A stretch of 64,000 nt of DNA from Lingula anatina. Its lineage: Eukaryota > Brachiopoda > Lingulata > Lingulida > Lingulidae. Each line of letters opens with the position of its first letter. The first letter of the stretch is position 1. The notes under the pieces are model-generated. The model searched no databases, was not told the DNA's origin, and saw nothing but the letters and a program-made list of their open reading frames with translations. The stretch covers positions 18,705 through 82,704 of the forward strand of contig NW_019776090.1 of the NCBI RefSeq assembly GCF_001039355.2, in the 5' to 3' direction. Positions 46,614 through 58,189 of this stretch are shown piece by piece. The position numbers and the translations under genes were made by a program.

Positions 46614-49600
46614 GTAAATACTTTCTCCCATAAAATTCAATGATGAACAAATGCCTTCGTGAATCACATTTTGGTTCAGGAGCAACTTTATTTCAAACAT
46701 TTTCTTGGTGTGAATAAGGTGCATATAATGATAGAGGCAGCAGCATTAGGCTGAAGATAAAAACAATTTCCAATTTTTATTCTTAGAATTCTCTATTGAA
46801 TTTTCATACTTAAGTTTGATATATATTTGCATTTTCTTTACCAAAATTCTTGAGAGAATTATTAGGCTGACTGTAGTGGTATTTTTATCAACATACTGGT
46901 AATGCTGCAGGTGAAAAAGAAACGCAACTCTTAAAATCCTCAATTGAATTCTAATACTTAAGTTTGAGAACTGTGAATTTGTGTTTTGTTTACAGGCACT
47001 CACGAAATGGTTCAGGTGATATATGACAGGATTCAAGATGCATCAGCACTTCGGATAAGTCCAGGTAATATACTAAAATAAATGTCAGGTTTAAAAAATG
47101 ATGTATAAATGTATGGAGATGTATCATGTCTACTGCGGACTGACACGAGTTATGGTTTCTAAAACCATACCATTTTAAGTGACTTAACTACTGTATATAG
47201 ATTGACTTTATTATAAAGACATATCAGTGTCATTTATATTTTGGTACAAGCCTATGTGAAGTATGAGTTTTTCCAAGAAATGATAAAAATTACATAGGTA
47301 TACGATTATAACTAAAGCCTAGATTAGGGCCTACATTTGAAATTCGATTCCCGTACGGTGCACGTATACTGCCTGTAATAGCCTTTTCGTACAGTGTCTG
47401 AGCGGAGGTAGACGGTGGCCGTGCGAAATCGGAATCATACAGATTTAACACCATGTTATGTAGACATGCTCGATGTAGCCCGTAGCTCCTTTCAATAACA
47501 AAAAAAAAAAAAAAAAAAAAAATCGTACGGACAATTTCATCGCACGGCGCCCGTGTAAATGTAATCTAGGCTTAAGTAGAACATATATCTGGTGATTAAG
47601 GTTTCACCAGGCAGCCGGTTCTTCTACTCTCTGCAGGGAGGTCCACATGTGTTTATGTCCTAAATTGGTCAAGCTATCTATCCCTGTTTATTTTATGTAG
47701 AATAATTAGGTGTACATCAGCGCAATGAAATTAAACATTTTTGGAGCACACATTCCACTTTTCGCGGTATTCTTCACCTCCTCTGCTTCTAACCTCTTTC
47801 CCGTTTATCTTCAATTTTCAAAATGCTTTTTTAATTGATGTAAGATAGTGATCGGTTTGTGCCGTACTTCAACAAAGTGATATCTGTTGTAAATAAAACA
47901 AGTCAACACAAACCTGTCATCATCTCGAATTACACCCAAACCCAATGTGGATGTGCATTTTTAAATTGTTAAAACATGCTGAAGTGCCCAAAACTAAAAT
48001 TGAGTGCAGTTAAAAACACATATGTGTAAAGAACAAAAATCTACGACTGTCTCAGTTTTTATTTAATTTTTATATACTACCACTCTTTTACATTATATAA
48101 AGAGACCTAAATGGTAACATATGTTCTGGTAAAGTGACGTTCCTGGTCAATTAATTTTAATTTTTATACTGCTTTCCGATATATTTTGTAGTGATTCAGT
48201 CATGGTAAATTATTCATGACGTAAGGTTGTTTTTTTTTATAATTATCTTAACTGTAACTCAATGGGCTTTGCGTCGTGACTAATACTACGTGATGTATGT
48301 TCCCCAGAAAATTGTCAGAAAGTTTCATTATTGGTGCCATAGAAAACATTGTTTTCTGTTGTTGACCGAAACGTGTACTGTGATTCCATGAAAGTTTGTT
48401 GTGGATTACGAGTGAACAAAAATTTATTTAAAGCTTATTGTATTGTTGTATATAGTATATTTCCTCGTTTTCTATATTCAGTAACAACCAATTAGAGTCG
48501 TTTAAAAACAATTTTAAAACTGCTCTATAAAGAAGAGTATTGCAATTTTTACAACGTTATACCGGTACTTGTAGGGGATATAAAATCTAAAACAAAACCA
48601 GTGACGATTGAATTTTTTCAAAGTGATTAAACCTTCTACAGATGAACGTTTTGCATTGTGACAGTAACGTACAGTATGTTCCTAATTTGGAGCTAGACGA
48701 TTAATTTTTTTTATTATTCTTGTTTCTAGGAGAGTGAAACTTTGATACAAACTTCTTAATGTGGGACCCTAAAATAAGCAAACAGAGTTTGCAATCTGTG
48801 CGCTAAATATTCTTTAGAGCATGCCTGTGACTTCATTTGCACCTCTTTATTGGTTTTTGGTGATTAGGAAATTCACTCGGATTATTTTTAATGTGATGGC
48901 ACTGTATCTCCAGTTTATTTCTGCATTATATCTGCATAACGTTACGGGCGTATCAATGTAACATTAATGTATTCAATTATTCACCAGTCAAATTTGGCAA
49001 AAAGAGTGGAATATATTTCTTCTATGAAACGTACATTTCAAGAGATATACACTGTAGAAGAAGCGGAAAAAATCTACGACCCAAAATTTTCTAGTTCCAT
49101 TGTTGTCGTTGCCTGTTGTGCAATGGTGATAAAAAGCAAAAGGTATGAGGCACGATGTAGGTTTCACCCTTACTCAAAGGGAGTTGATACAATGGTTGAC
49201 TCGTTCGGATATTTTTTACATAAACGACGCTCATTCCTTCAAACTCGACTGGTTTATTGTATTTAATCATTCAGACCACAAGAGAGCGTTGGACAGCCGC
49301 GCGTTTCTTCTCCAGCCCAAGTTTGGGCGATTTCGACATCGGTCAGTCCAAGGTCGTGTATTTACTATGGAGTACCTTTACTGTGACTTGTTGATGGCGA
49401 GAAAACGTCATGTCAATTTTAAGTAATGCATTATTTAGACATGGACTTTTTTCCAACGTCTGACTTTGAATTTCAACTGGTCCAAGGCCTTTTTCTTGTT
49501 TTAAAATTTTGAAATTTACACAGTAATAGTGCATACTTAAGAACCAATATATTGTATTTTAAGCTACATGTATGTATTACATCATACATGACAAAATATA

Positions 49601-51012
49601 TTCTTTACACTTTAAAGTTAAATTGGCTGTTCACTGCATGTACTAATGCCACTAAATCAGTAAGGTTCTTAAATTATAAGTCTGTCCATTTGACACCTTT
49701 GCTGCTGTGATTTTTATGACCATGTCAATCATTTATATATTTCATGACTTCTTGATCATCACCCATTTTACTTAATCTTTTCCAGGAAGCAATTACTTGC
49801 ACTTGCTTGAATACCACTTTCCAATTAATATAGAACATCTGTCCTTGTGATATTACAGTAGATATGCACGTGTATAAACAGTTTATTTCCCCCCCCAAAT
49901 CAGGTTCTCGAAGCAGATCGTCTTCCCAGTCTGACAGCGACGACTCCCCAGCACCCTCAACTTCCAGAAGTGACCAGAAAACTAGACGTCACCGCAAGAA
50001 GAGGGCTAAAAGAAGTAAGATTTAGAAAATAAATAAATATTGTTTGCACATTGTATCTATGCCAGAATATTTATCAAAGTACGGTTTCTGTAATAGTGAT
50101 ACTGATGTACAGTTGTGCAAATATAATTTCTTAACAATACTTTCCTCCAAATCAGGATCTCGAAGCAGATCTTCTACTCTGTCTGACAAGGATTCTCCAG
50201 CACCCTCAACCTCCACAAGTGGCCAAAAATCTGGAAACTCAGATCCAAGGACTAGACGTGGTAAGACTAGAAAAATTACAAATATTCAAATCGTATTCAA
50301 ATACAATCGTCTTTATCACAAGCCGTAATATTCGTATAAAATTTTATGAGTAGTGAAGAGAAGATGGGATTAAATATAATGTTTTTTCACGTATGTTCAA
50401 ACATAATTAATACAACATTTTATTATTTTGTTAGTAAAGGGCGGGGTGGGAAGTACAGTGATAGTTTCAAAAAATATTGTACAACATTTGTATATAAATA
50501 TCATTTGTGTTTTACGAGTTTGCACGATGTATTCAACATGAAAACAAACTTAAATGCATTTCTTATTATATTTTCTAGGAAAACGCCGGATTGGAGACCC
50601 TAACCCACAATTTTTAAAACATTCTGCAAAACGTAAGTTACTTTATTCTGATAAACAACAATTCGTCAAATCAGATGAATCAACAACATTGCATTTTGTT
50701 ATTTAAAATAACGAACTTTTCTTTTTTATATACCAAGGGTGTGGATGAAAGATAGTAGTGGCCAACCAGTAATAATAGTATTTATTGGGGGAAAGTCCGT
50801 CAGTTTGTAAAATTGATTGGTTTGTTAAGGCCTTTTTTATCACCAAAAAAAAAAAAAAAAAAAAAATCGATTTAAGATACTAGAAATGTTGCAGTGTCAA
50901 TCTGACATTTTCAGTCTACACTGACGTCACTAGGTATATGTAACATCAACAGAGATGAAATCAGATACCTTTTGCATATTTATATGACAACCTGCAGTTC
51001 CGCCATGGTTGT

Positions 51013-51055
<43 letters not shown>

Positions 51056-54000
51056 TTTAATATCAACAGTTCTCAAACACCGGCAGCCATTTGCCATGCT
51101 CAATTGTAAAGATTTTATAGTTTACTCTTCCTTTACAGGCAGCAAACTTGATCCAACATCAACTACAATAATAACGGGTACTCACGAACAGGTAAGGGTA
51201 TATTTCTCCACTTTGTCTTCTGAGGCTATCCAGGTGAATAGACTACTCAGGAGGTGTACTTGGTACTTTCCGAAGAGGTGTACGTGTACTTTCCTAAGAC
51301 AATTGGGGGGGGGGGGGNNNNNNNNNNNNNNNNNNNNNNNNNNNNNNNNNNNNNNNNNNNNNNNNNNNNNNNNNNNNNNNNNNNNNNNNNNNNNNNNNNN
51401 NNNNNNNNNNNNNNNNNNNNNNNNNNNNNNNNNNNNNNNNNNNNNNNNNNNNNNNNNNNNNNNNNNNNNNNNNNNNNNNNNNNNNNNNNNNNNNNNNNNN
51501 NNNNNNNNNNNNNNNNNNNNNNNNNNNNNNNNNNNNNNNNNNNNNNNNNNNNNNNNNNNNNNNNNNNNNNNNNNNNNNNNNNNNNNNNNNNNNNNNNNNN
51601 NNNNNNNNNNNNNNNNNNNNNNNNNNNNNNNNNNNNNNNNNNNNNNNNNNNNNNNNNNNNNNNNNNNNNNNNNNAGGGGGGGGGGGGGGGAGTACACCTC
51701 CCGAGTAGAGGCTATTCACCTGGATAGCCTCATTCCCTGAAGAAGATGTCCTGATAGACATCGAACTATTGAACTATTAAAACTTACCTCAATATTAGCT
51801 GTTGACTGAAGAAAAAATCACATCATTCTTAAATATTTTGAGATTTGAAATAATTTCTCATCATCCCAGCCCGGCTTTCCATAAATGAGTAGAGAGGTAT
51901 TAACTGGGAGGTGGTTTGGGGGGGGGGGGTATCCACAAGGGCTCCTGTTTTCATGTACTAGTAATTAACGATGAGTACATGGACAGACAAAGCATCATAA
52001 TTTTCAAGTTCCGATCGAGTTATTATTAATTTTTTATTTTAAATCACCAACCCGTATTGTTGTAATTATCAATTGTGGTCCAAATTCAATGTGTTTATGT
52101 AACTTTAATTAGGTTTGAATGAGCGATGTACTGTATACATGTTTCTATTGAAACATATGGTATTTAGATTTTCATAATGTTGCCAACATTGTTATTTGAA
52201 ATACAAACACTGTGTACGCAAGGTGGTACTTTTCATTTCAGTTGCAGGTTACCCTTTGCCTCTTATATTAACTAAAAGTTAAAACCTTAGATCTATTCTC
52301 TATTTTCAGGCACCTGAAACCAGTCCAGTAGAGTCAAAAAACAAGCAACTAGCCGAATTCTACATCCGTCACATGAGCCAGATACAGCGTCTTCCCTGGG
52401 ACCCCGACGACACGATGCTCATAGATGAAGTATACGTTAATTCGCAGTGGGTACAAGAGGGAAAGAAAGCAGCAAGTACCAGTTCTGGTCCAAACCAGAG
52501 CTATACATCAATATTTAATGATTACGCACAAGGGAAGACACCAAAGAGAATATTGGTCAGAGGTAAAGCAGGCATCGGCAAAACCACATTTACACAGAAG
52601 ATAGCAACAGACTGGGCAAATGCTACACTAGGTAAGAAGGATTGTCATGCGGGACTTTCAAACTATAAACACCTGTTCATCTTGAATCTACTTGAAATTA
52701 AGAAAGATCAAACTTTGGAGAAAGCAATAGAAATGCAAATCCCTTGCACTGCAGAAAATGAGAATGTGATAAAGGTAGTGCTGAATAAGGACAGTGACCA
52801 TGTGTTGTTGGTCTTTGACGGCTATGATGAATACAATCGTAATACTTCTGAAGAAATAACCAACATCATCGATTGCAAAAAATACCAGAATGTATGCACC
52901 GTCATCACAACACGTCCAACGAAGGTAGAAGGATTGAACCTACGAATAATGGACAGTGTGTATGATATCACTGGACTAACAGAGGACAGCATAGTTGAAT
53001 ATGTTGCTAAATTCTTTAATGATAAACAGACATATGATAAGTACCTGAAATTGAAGTCAGACTATGAAACCTTCCCGTTAAAATGGAAAGCAGATTCATT
53101 ATCATCATTCGAATTTAACCGAGATTATATATCATATTTCGAGATCAAGGGCGTCCAGGAATCAATAGGAATAGGTCTCGTAGGCTACCTGAAGGAAAGG
53201 AAACTGATGTCTCTGGTTGAGATCCCAATACTTTTACTTTTCATTTGTCTCATGTGGCAAGAGGATCAGGAAAGTGGTGCCAAGACAGATTCACTCCCAG
53301 CTTCATATACACTGCTATTCAAGAAACTAATACAGTTGCTTGTAAGACGAAGATACGACATTACCACACAGAAAGAAATGGAAGAATCTGCACATGTGAG
53401 AAAACTTGAAGAACAAAATTTCATTAGCCTTGGTAAGATGGCTTACGAAGGACTGCTGAAGCCAGATGGGGGTCTCATATTTAGTGAAAATGACCTGAAA
53501 TCAAATTCAGATATCAGTGAATTATACAGTTTAGGTCTGTTCAGCAAGTTTAAGGTGCACAGTAACCTTGACGTAAAACAAGAAGTAACTTTTTTACACA
53601 AAACCATTCAGGAGTTTTTTGCTGCAAAATACCTGGCGTGGACATTAAGTAAGAATTATGGTGTTTTAGATCAATATTTGGAAAACTTACACACCATTTA
53701 TGCGCTCTACAACATGGAGTATGTGTTGCGCTTCTTGTGTGGGTTAACAGAGAGGGCAGCTGTCAAAGTCCTGAAGACAGCTAAAGCTCTACAGGGTGCA
53801 TCCCAGAAACGCGAATATTACTCATTAGAAAATAACGTTCATGCTTTTGGATGGGCCTATGATAGGAAGTACAGCCAGTGGTGTAATGATCTCCTCCTAG
53901 AACACTGGTATGCCCACTGTCCTCAGGAAACCGTGCTGCCCCCTGAGCTTTTCTCCTGGCACACGACACTTCACATGCCTAAATCATTTCAGCATTCTGA

Positions 54001-55087
54001 TTCCAGATTCCAGCAGGTTTTGTATGATAGCGTGGATGGTGCATTGCGCACTCCACAGATATATTCTGGTATGTTCAAAGATGTAAGAGCTGTCTTTTTG
54101 CACAGTGCATCAATAGTTGAACCAGATCACAAATTTTTGTCTTTACTCAAGACTTGCGACACGTTTCAGGAACTACAAGCTTTTCTTTGGTATTCAAGCC
54201 ACGCGTGCGATGATTGCAAAAGTGTCTTGAATGAAGTTTTATCAAAAGCTCCTAACCTCGACACTCTTGTAATAGACGGTTTTTTAAGTGGCATTCTATC
54301 ATCAATACCAAATCCCAGAAAATTGGAACTTCTGGATGTCAGTGAAATAAATTTAAATGATCAAGACATTCAAACGATCCAACAGATAGCGTCCCTGAAG
54401 TGCATTTTTGTAAGATCAAAAGTTGATGAACTTGTATTACAAGATCTTCAATCTGCACTAGGTACACTGCCTAATACCAATGCTAATTTGACTCACATAA
54501 AATTTTGTCAAGTCTGCCTTTGCGCTTACGGTGTAAAGCTTCTGGGGGAAAACCTTCAATATGTGTCAGAATTAAAATACCTTTTCCTTAATGATGTATT
54601 CTATGACGGTAGATTCATCCTAGGTCACATACCCAGGTATGGGCCTAGCAAGCATACGTTGCCTAGGGGTGATAGGACAGACTATGACAGATGTCAGGAT
54701 GTCTGTGAAGCCGTGCGTAAACTGAGCCAAGGTGTGATACACACCACTAAGCTGAAACTCTTCATGTTTAGTGGTAATCACTTGGGTCTGTACCACGGTA
54801 TCACCAGTCCACTGATAGCATTGATACAATCTCTCAGTACAGTGTCAGAGCAGACTGGAATGAATATTTACATGTCCAATAATGACCTGGACAAAGTTGA
54901 CCGCCTCAGTGAGCTGACAGAAGCCATTGTCAGCTCTTACCAGCATGTATCATCTTGGGAACTTAAGGATAATAACCTTGAGGAGAGTCTCCCGCAACCA
55001 GACCGCAGTCTTAACTGCAAAGTGGAAGTAGGCCTACACACACATTTATCGTTGTCTGAGGAAAGTGATGGCGAGGACTCCATGTAG
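45939..55087 (+). CDS. NLR-like protein: DZIP3-type HEPN, SR-rich linker, NACHT NTPase, degenerate LRRs
   Basis: Seven exons: 45939-46613, 46996-47064, 49904-50014, 50156-50260, 50579-50632, 51139-51191, 52310-55087. All joins keep frame (five phase-1 introns, then one phase-0). Counting from the ATG at 45980 (ACCATGG context) the protein has 1,267 residues; an open frame continues upstream to an acceptor at 45938, so an earlier exon may exist. HEPN domains of the DZIP3 type bind or cut RNA or serve as docking modules; NACHT proteins oligomerise on nucleotide binding and act as intracellular sensors. Such HEPN-NACHT proteins are expanded in several invertebrate genomes. A cytosolic immune or stress-sensor role is inference from the architecture. 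Confidence 0.85.
46996..51191 (+). CDS. NLR-like gene exons 2-6: linker with two duplicated SR-rich exons
   Basis: Exon 2 (69 bp) encodes GTHEMVQVIYDRIQDASALR. Exons 3 (111 bp) and 4 (105 bp) are clear duplicates: both start with SRSRSS, contain SPAPSTS and end in a basic TRR segment. Exon 5 (54 bp) and exon 6 (53 bp) are short. Exons 2-5 are symmetric (phase 1 to 1), so each could be skipped or duplicated without breaking the frame. The linker is probably disordered. The basic TRRHRKKRAKR run could act in nuclear import or RNA binding; that is a guess from composition. Confidence 0.75.
47313..47575. mobile_element. Short MITE-like element with AAGCCTAGATTA ends
   Basis: TAAAGCCTAGATTA at the left is inverted as TAATCTAGGCTTAA (one mismatch) at the right; inside, CCCGTACGG and CGTACGGAC extend the inverted structure. 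It carries an A run of about 24 at 47500. Lies in the intron between HEPN exon 1-2 and the SR exons. No coding capacity. Confidence 0.65.
47576..49903. other. Intron 2 of the NLR-like gene; one unexplained open segment
   Basis: Mostly AT-rich. At 48967-49426 two overlapping + strand frames are open for 93-99 codons each (ending SFKLDWFIV...RHVNFK in one). Neither resembles a family I know, and neither fits the phase-1 splicing of the NLR-like gene cleanly. It may be an exon of another transcript, an old insertion, or chance. Confidence 0.4.
51019..51053. repeat. (GT)n microsatellite
   Basis: About 17 GT units in the intron before exon 6 of the NLR-like gene. A-runs lie nearby at about 50846. 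Confidence 0.95.
51222..51732. mobile_element. Inverted-repeat element enclosing an assembly gap
   Basis: GAGGCTATCCAGGTGAATAG followed by CTCAGGAGGTGTACT (51222-51260) is matched in inverse by GAGTACACCTCCCGAGTAGA and GGCTATTCACCTGGATAGCC (51690-51731). A G run borders the gap on each side (the left G run and the right one), which probably stopped the assembly. The 3' flank CTGAAGAAGATGTCCTGATA resembles tails seen after endonuclease-bearing retroelements. It lies in the last intron of the NLR-like gene. Confidence 0.75.
51318..51674. other. Assembly gap (357 N)
   Basis: Unresolved bases inside the inverted-repeat element. Frames drawn through it are artefacts. Confidence 1.
52310..55087 (+). 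CDS. NLR-like gene exon 7: NACHT NTPase and LRR-like region
   Basis: Begins QLAEFYIRHM and LPWDPDD...IDEVYV, the usual lead-in to invertebrate NACHT domains. Numbered from the Met at 52373: Walker A GKAGIGKTT at 64-72, Walker B/extended acidic LLVFDGYDEY at 145-154, sensor 1 TTRP at 179-182, a winged-helix region ending IPILLLFICLMWQ, and FLHKTIQEFFAAKYL, the conserved NLR helix after it. The last 450 residues contain LRR-like fragments (LELLDVSEINL, LKYLFLNDVF, LKLFMFSGNHL, NIYMSNNDL) that are irregular in spacing. One uninterrupted exon of 2.8 kb, ending TAG at 55085-55087; intact. Confidence 0.9.
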   Translation, partial: APETSPVESKNKQLAEFYIRHMSQIQRLPWDPDDTMLIDEVYVNSQWVQEGKKAASTSSGPNQSYTSIFNDYAQGKTPKRILVRGKAGIGKTTFTQKIATDWANATLGKKDCHAGLSNYKHLFILNLLEIKKDQTLEKAIEMQIPCTAENENVIKVVLNKDSDHVLLVFDGYDEYNRNTSEEITNIIDCKKYQNVCTVITTRPTKVEGLNLRIMDSVYDITGLTEDSIVEYVAKFFNDKQTYDKYLKLKSDYETFPLKWKADSLSSFEFNRDYISYFEIKGVQESIGIGLVGYLKERKLMSLVEIPILLLFICLMWQEDQESGAKTDSLPASYTLLFKKLIQLLVRRRYDITTQKEMEESAHVRKLEEQNFISLGKMAYEGLLKPDGGLIFSENDLKSNSDISELYSLGLFSKFKVHSNLDVKQEVTFLHKTIQEFFAAKYLAWTLSKNYGVLDQYLENLHTIYALYNMEYVLRFLCGLTERAAVKVLKTAKALQGASQKREYYSLENNVHAFGWAYDRKYSQWCNDLLLEHWYAHCPQETVLPPELFSWHTTLHMPKSFQHSDSRFQQVLYDSVDGALRTPQIYSGMFKDVRAVFLHSASIVEPDHKFLSLLKTCDTFQELQAFLWYSSHACDDCKSVLNEVLSKAPNLDTLVIDGFLSGILSSIPNPRKLELLDVSEINLNDQDIQTIQQIASLKCIFVRSKVDELVLQDLQSALGTLPNTNANLTHIKFCQVCLCAYGVKLLGENLQYVSELKYLFLNDVFYDGRFILGHIPRYGPSKHTLPRGDRTDYDRCQDVCEAVRKLSQGVIHTTKLKLFMFSGNHLGLYHGITSPLIALIQSLSTVSEQTGMNIYMSNNDLDKVDRLSELTEAIVSSYQHVSSWELKDNNLEESLPQPDRSLNCKVEVGLHTHLSLSEESDGEDSM

Positions 55088-57860
55088 TTACTTGATATCC
55101 AAATACCTTTATAAACTGAAACTTTTTGCATAAAAATGTATATTTCATGATGTGATTGCAATAGTGCGATATTACTGTTGATGGAAGTTTTATCGCCAAG
55201 TAGTGCTGTTCAGCATGCCAGTATTTAGTATTCAGTTTTTATGACATGACTCTAGTGTGAAAATATGAAGAGGAATCTGCTAAATTGCCACATTGTATTT
55301 TATTGTCAGCCTTCAACAACTGCTGGTATAGTGCATTCCAAATCATGGTGTAAATAACTTGACACAATTGTAGAAAATTGTTACATTTATGTTTTTCTTT
55401 TCTTTTCAAACACCAGCTGTTCAAATTACAATGGTCCCTAACAAGTTAACATGTGTTGGTTATATTATTTATTTTGACTCATTTATATAAACATATATCC
55501 TTATTTGAATATAAATTGATGTGCTGATTGCAGAACTTTATTTCATCTAATAATTTGTTTTCTTTTTTTCGGTACACATACTCATATTTGTGTGTGAGTG
55601 TTTTTTTTTAATATTGTACACTAGCTAGTAAATGTAGGCTACATGTACATGTATATCGAGTGTTTTTTAATAAGGAATTAGATAGCTAATTTCTTGACTT
55701 GGCATTTAGCCGTTCATGAAATTTTAGAATGTTTGTGAAAAATTTGGTGTAAATCTGTGTATCACTTTGTGTGAAAGAAATATATTGTATGTAGGCCTAT
55801 TTATTAATATTTTTGGAAAGTAAAATGTCTTATTTTGTTATGGGTTAGCCTACACACTGTTTTTGTTTTTATTTCCTGTGGGCACCGCAAAAATTACAAA
55901 ATATTTTCTTAGTAAAATTCAAATAATTGAATTCAATCTTAAGTTAAAAGCAACTGTATCATGGTGTGAAATAAATTTTATGGCTGTTCATCAATATTAT
56001 TTGTAGTATGTACATCTTTCATATTAATAAACTATTTAATTTAGGAAACTCATCAGAGAGTTGTTGTCCCTTTCTTTTGCCGTGATGTACATTCATAATG
56101 ATTTGCCAACTCTGTCTTCAATACATCTCATATAAAGCATAGGCCTATTGAAACGGATAAACGGATGTCAATTTAAGTACATAGTTTATCAGTAGGCCTA
56201 TATGCTTGGCATGGTCTCAGTAATCTTTACCTGTTACAATACAACTGCGCTAATTAAGATGTGTATAATAGAAAAGACGCAGAGACAGGATGGTGGTAAA
56301 GAAGATGGTCTATGGGATATTCACCCCCTTAGATTTACATAATCATCCACTGTAAAATCTATCAAGCTTCAATATTAAAATACATGCAACTTCATCATAT
56401 AACTTCTCTCAAGATTTCAAACAGCCTGGGAAGCATGTAATCAACTACTGAAATTATTTAAGTCCGACCTTGAGCATGCTCTTATTATAATGGTCTTCAG
56501 GGATGGATCCATGATTATTTGAAAGGAGGGTTGTTTTTTTTTAATTTTCTATTCATTTTTTTTATAATGACAAACCTTGGATGCATAGCCGACCCTTGCT
56601 CCCTTGGCGTTGGGGTAGAATTTATTATTCTTTTTATTTTGAGTTTTGGAAGGCAAAAGGTGCCATTTGGCACGGTTTAGAACTATGATTCAGCTAGCTA
56701 AATTCTAATTTTATTACAAGGTCACTGGAAAAACCTTTTTTTTTTCAAAATCCGAAAAAGGGGGGGGGGGGTCACTCATAAATCCTCCACTGGTCTTAAA
56801 ACCTTTGTAGAGAGCATTTTACTATATAAAGAAGATGTTATGCACAGCATTAAGTAGGGCATTGATTATCAGTTGGGAAAGACCAACATGTTCCTAACAG
56901 TACACAGAGGTATATAAACCATTTACTTTATCATCTCTAATAAGGAAAAGAATACCGCAGTTCGCTAGGCACTGTGCCCGCACTAAATTTCTTTTTGTCT
57001 CCACATATATTGGGCACTATCTGGAAGAAAGGCTCAGAGAGGAAGAGCAAATGTAACTTACTCTGGCACCATCATTAATGATACTGATTGCAAACAAGTG
57101 AGACCCTTGTAATGATGTGACAGAAACACCTCTGATCTAAACATGGTGCTGCCAAAGGGCGAGAAGCACACAAACGAAACGGGGTGCCTCGATATGAAAC
57201 CAGACAACTTTTGTGTTTTTAATCTCCAAATACTTTTAAAAATCAATAAAGATAATAAATAGGCCGTCTACAAGAATCTATTATATCGTATCTTTTATAT
57301 TAATTCTTATTGAATATCACAATGATAAACGAGTCGCCTTTTGATGTACGCCCGGCTATGACCTCTATTAAAAAATATCCTTTTTTTTAGATTACAAATT
57401 GTATCGTACTGTTTGGTTCCATAGCCTCGCTTTCAGAAATTAGAATAGGCGCTCCAAAATCGTAAGACGAAGTAAAAATTTTTATATTGACCGAGTTCGC
57501 CACCCAATAAGAATATCCTTACAGCATTATCTGCAATTAACCTTCTTACGATTTTTAATGTATTTTGCAATATAATTTTCAATCTGCCCGATGAAGAAAT
57601 ATATTAATCAAGAGTGGGGGAGGGGTGGAAAATCCCCTTGGGGCCACATATAACACTATAAATGCGAAGGGAATCCCCCTTACAATAACGGCAAAATGAA
57701 TGTTAATCAGGAAAGTCCGATGGATTTGCTTTTTAAACATACAATCGACAAAAATTTTCTAATGTGATTTCTCAAAACAACACCAGAAAGCAAATTAAAT
57801 CAAATCAACCAGACGGTAAACACCGGCAGGCTTTGTCAATTTCACCATTTGTTTATTTCA
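55088..57860. other. 3' flank of the NLR-like gene, no gene seen
   Basis: AATAAA-type signals occur near 55970 and 56025, nearly 0.9 kb after the stop, so the 3' UTR may be long. The rest is AT-rich with one inverted-repeat element (56498-56792). No coding region is supported. Confidence 0.6.
56498..56792. mobile_element. CAGGGATGGATCC...CCTCCACTG element with 5-bp target duplication
   Basis: The ends CAGGGATGGATCCATGA and TCATAAATCCTCCACTG are imperfect inverted repeats. The flanks read GTCTT on the left and GTCTT on the right, a 5-bp duplication. No transposase. The end sequence and duplication length fit a hAT-like (hAT5-type) non-autonomous element; this class call is inference. Confidence 0.65.
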
Positions 57861-57879
57861 AACAGAGTACTTTTCGCGC

Positions 57880-58149
57880 ATGCGCAGTAGTTTGAGACCT
57901 GTGCTAGGGCGAGAGATGAATACTAAAAAGATCATCAAAACAATCCCTCATTTCAAAAAGTGGATGACGCATTACATGCGCAAACCAAACCAAAATAAAG
58001 AGCCTTCGCTGTATTTCTGTAAAACATCGTATATTGACTGGCGAGAAACTTTGAAACAAACATTTCCAATTTGTACGTTGATGTCGTTAATTCGCAGTGC
58101 TTGTTCTCGGAGGACGATTATACGCAAACAGGTACATTACGGACGCTAA
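57880..58149 (+). other. Open frame of 89 codons, possible first exon; unassigned
   Basis: The frame is preceded by GCGCATGCGCAGT and has an internal Met at 57916 followed by a Lys-rich start (MNTKKIIKTIPHFKKW); near its end a possible donor follows ACGCAAACAG (GTACAT, near 58132). It resembles no family I know and lies next to a repeat R copy, so it may belong to the repeat. Confidence 0.3.
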
Positions 58150-58189
58150 GAGGCATCTTCAAAAAGTGATGGTTTGCAAAGTTTGACTC

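Noticed and set aside
51009-51761. Several long frames across gap 2 on both strands
   Set aside because: They exist only because N codons lack stops; the flanks are repeat.
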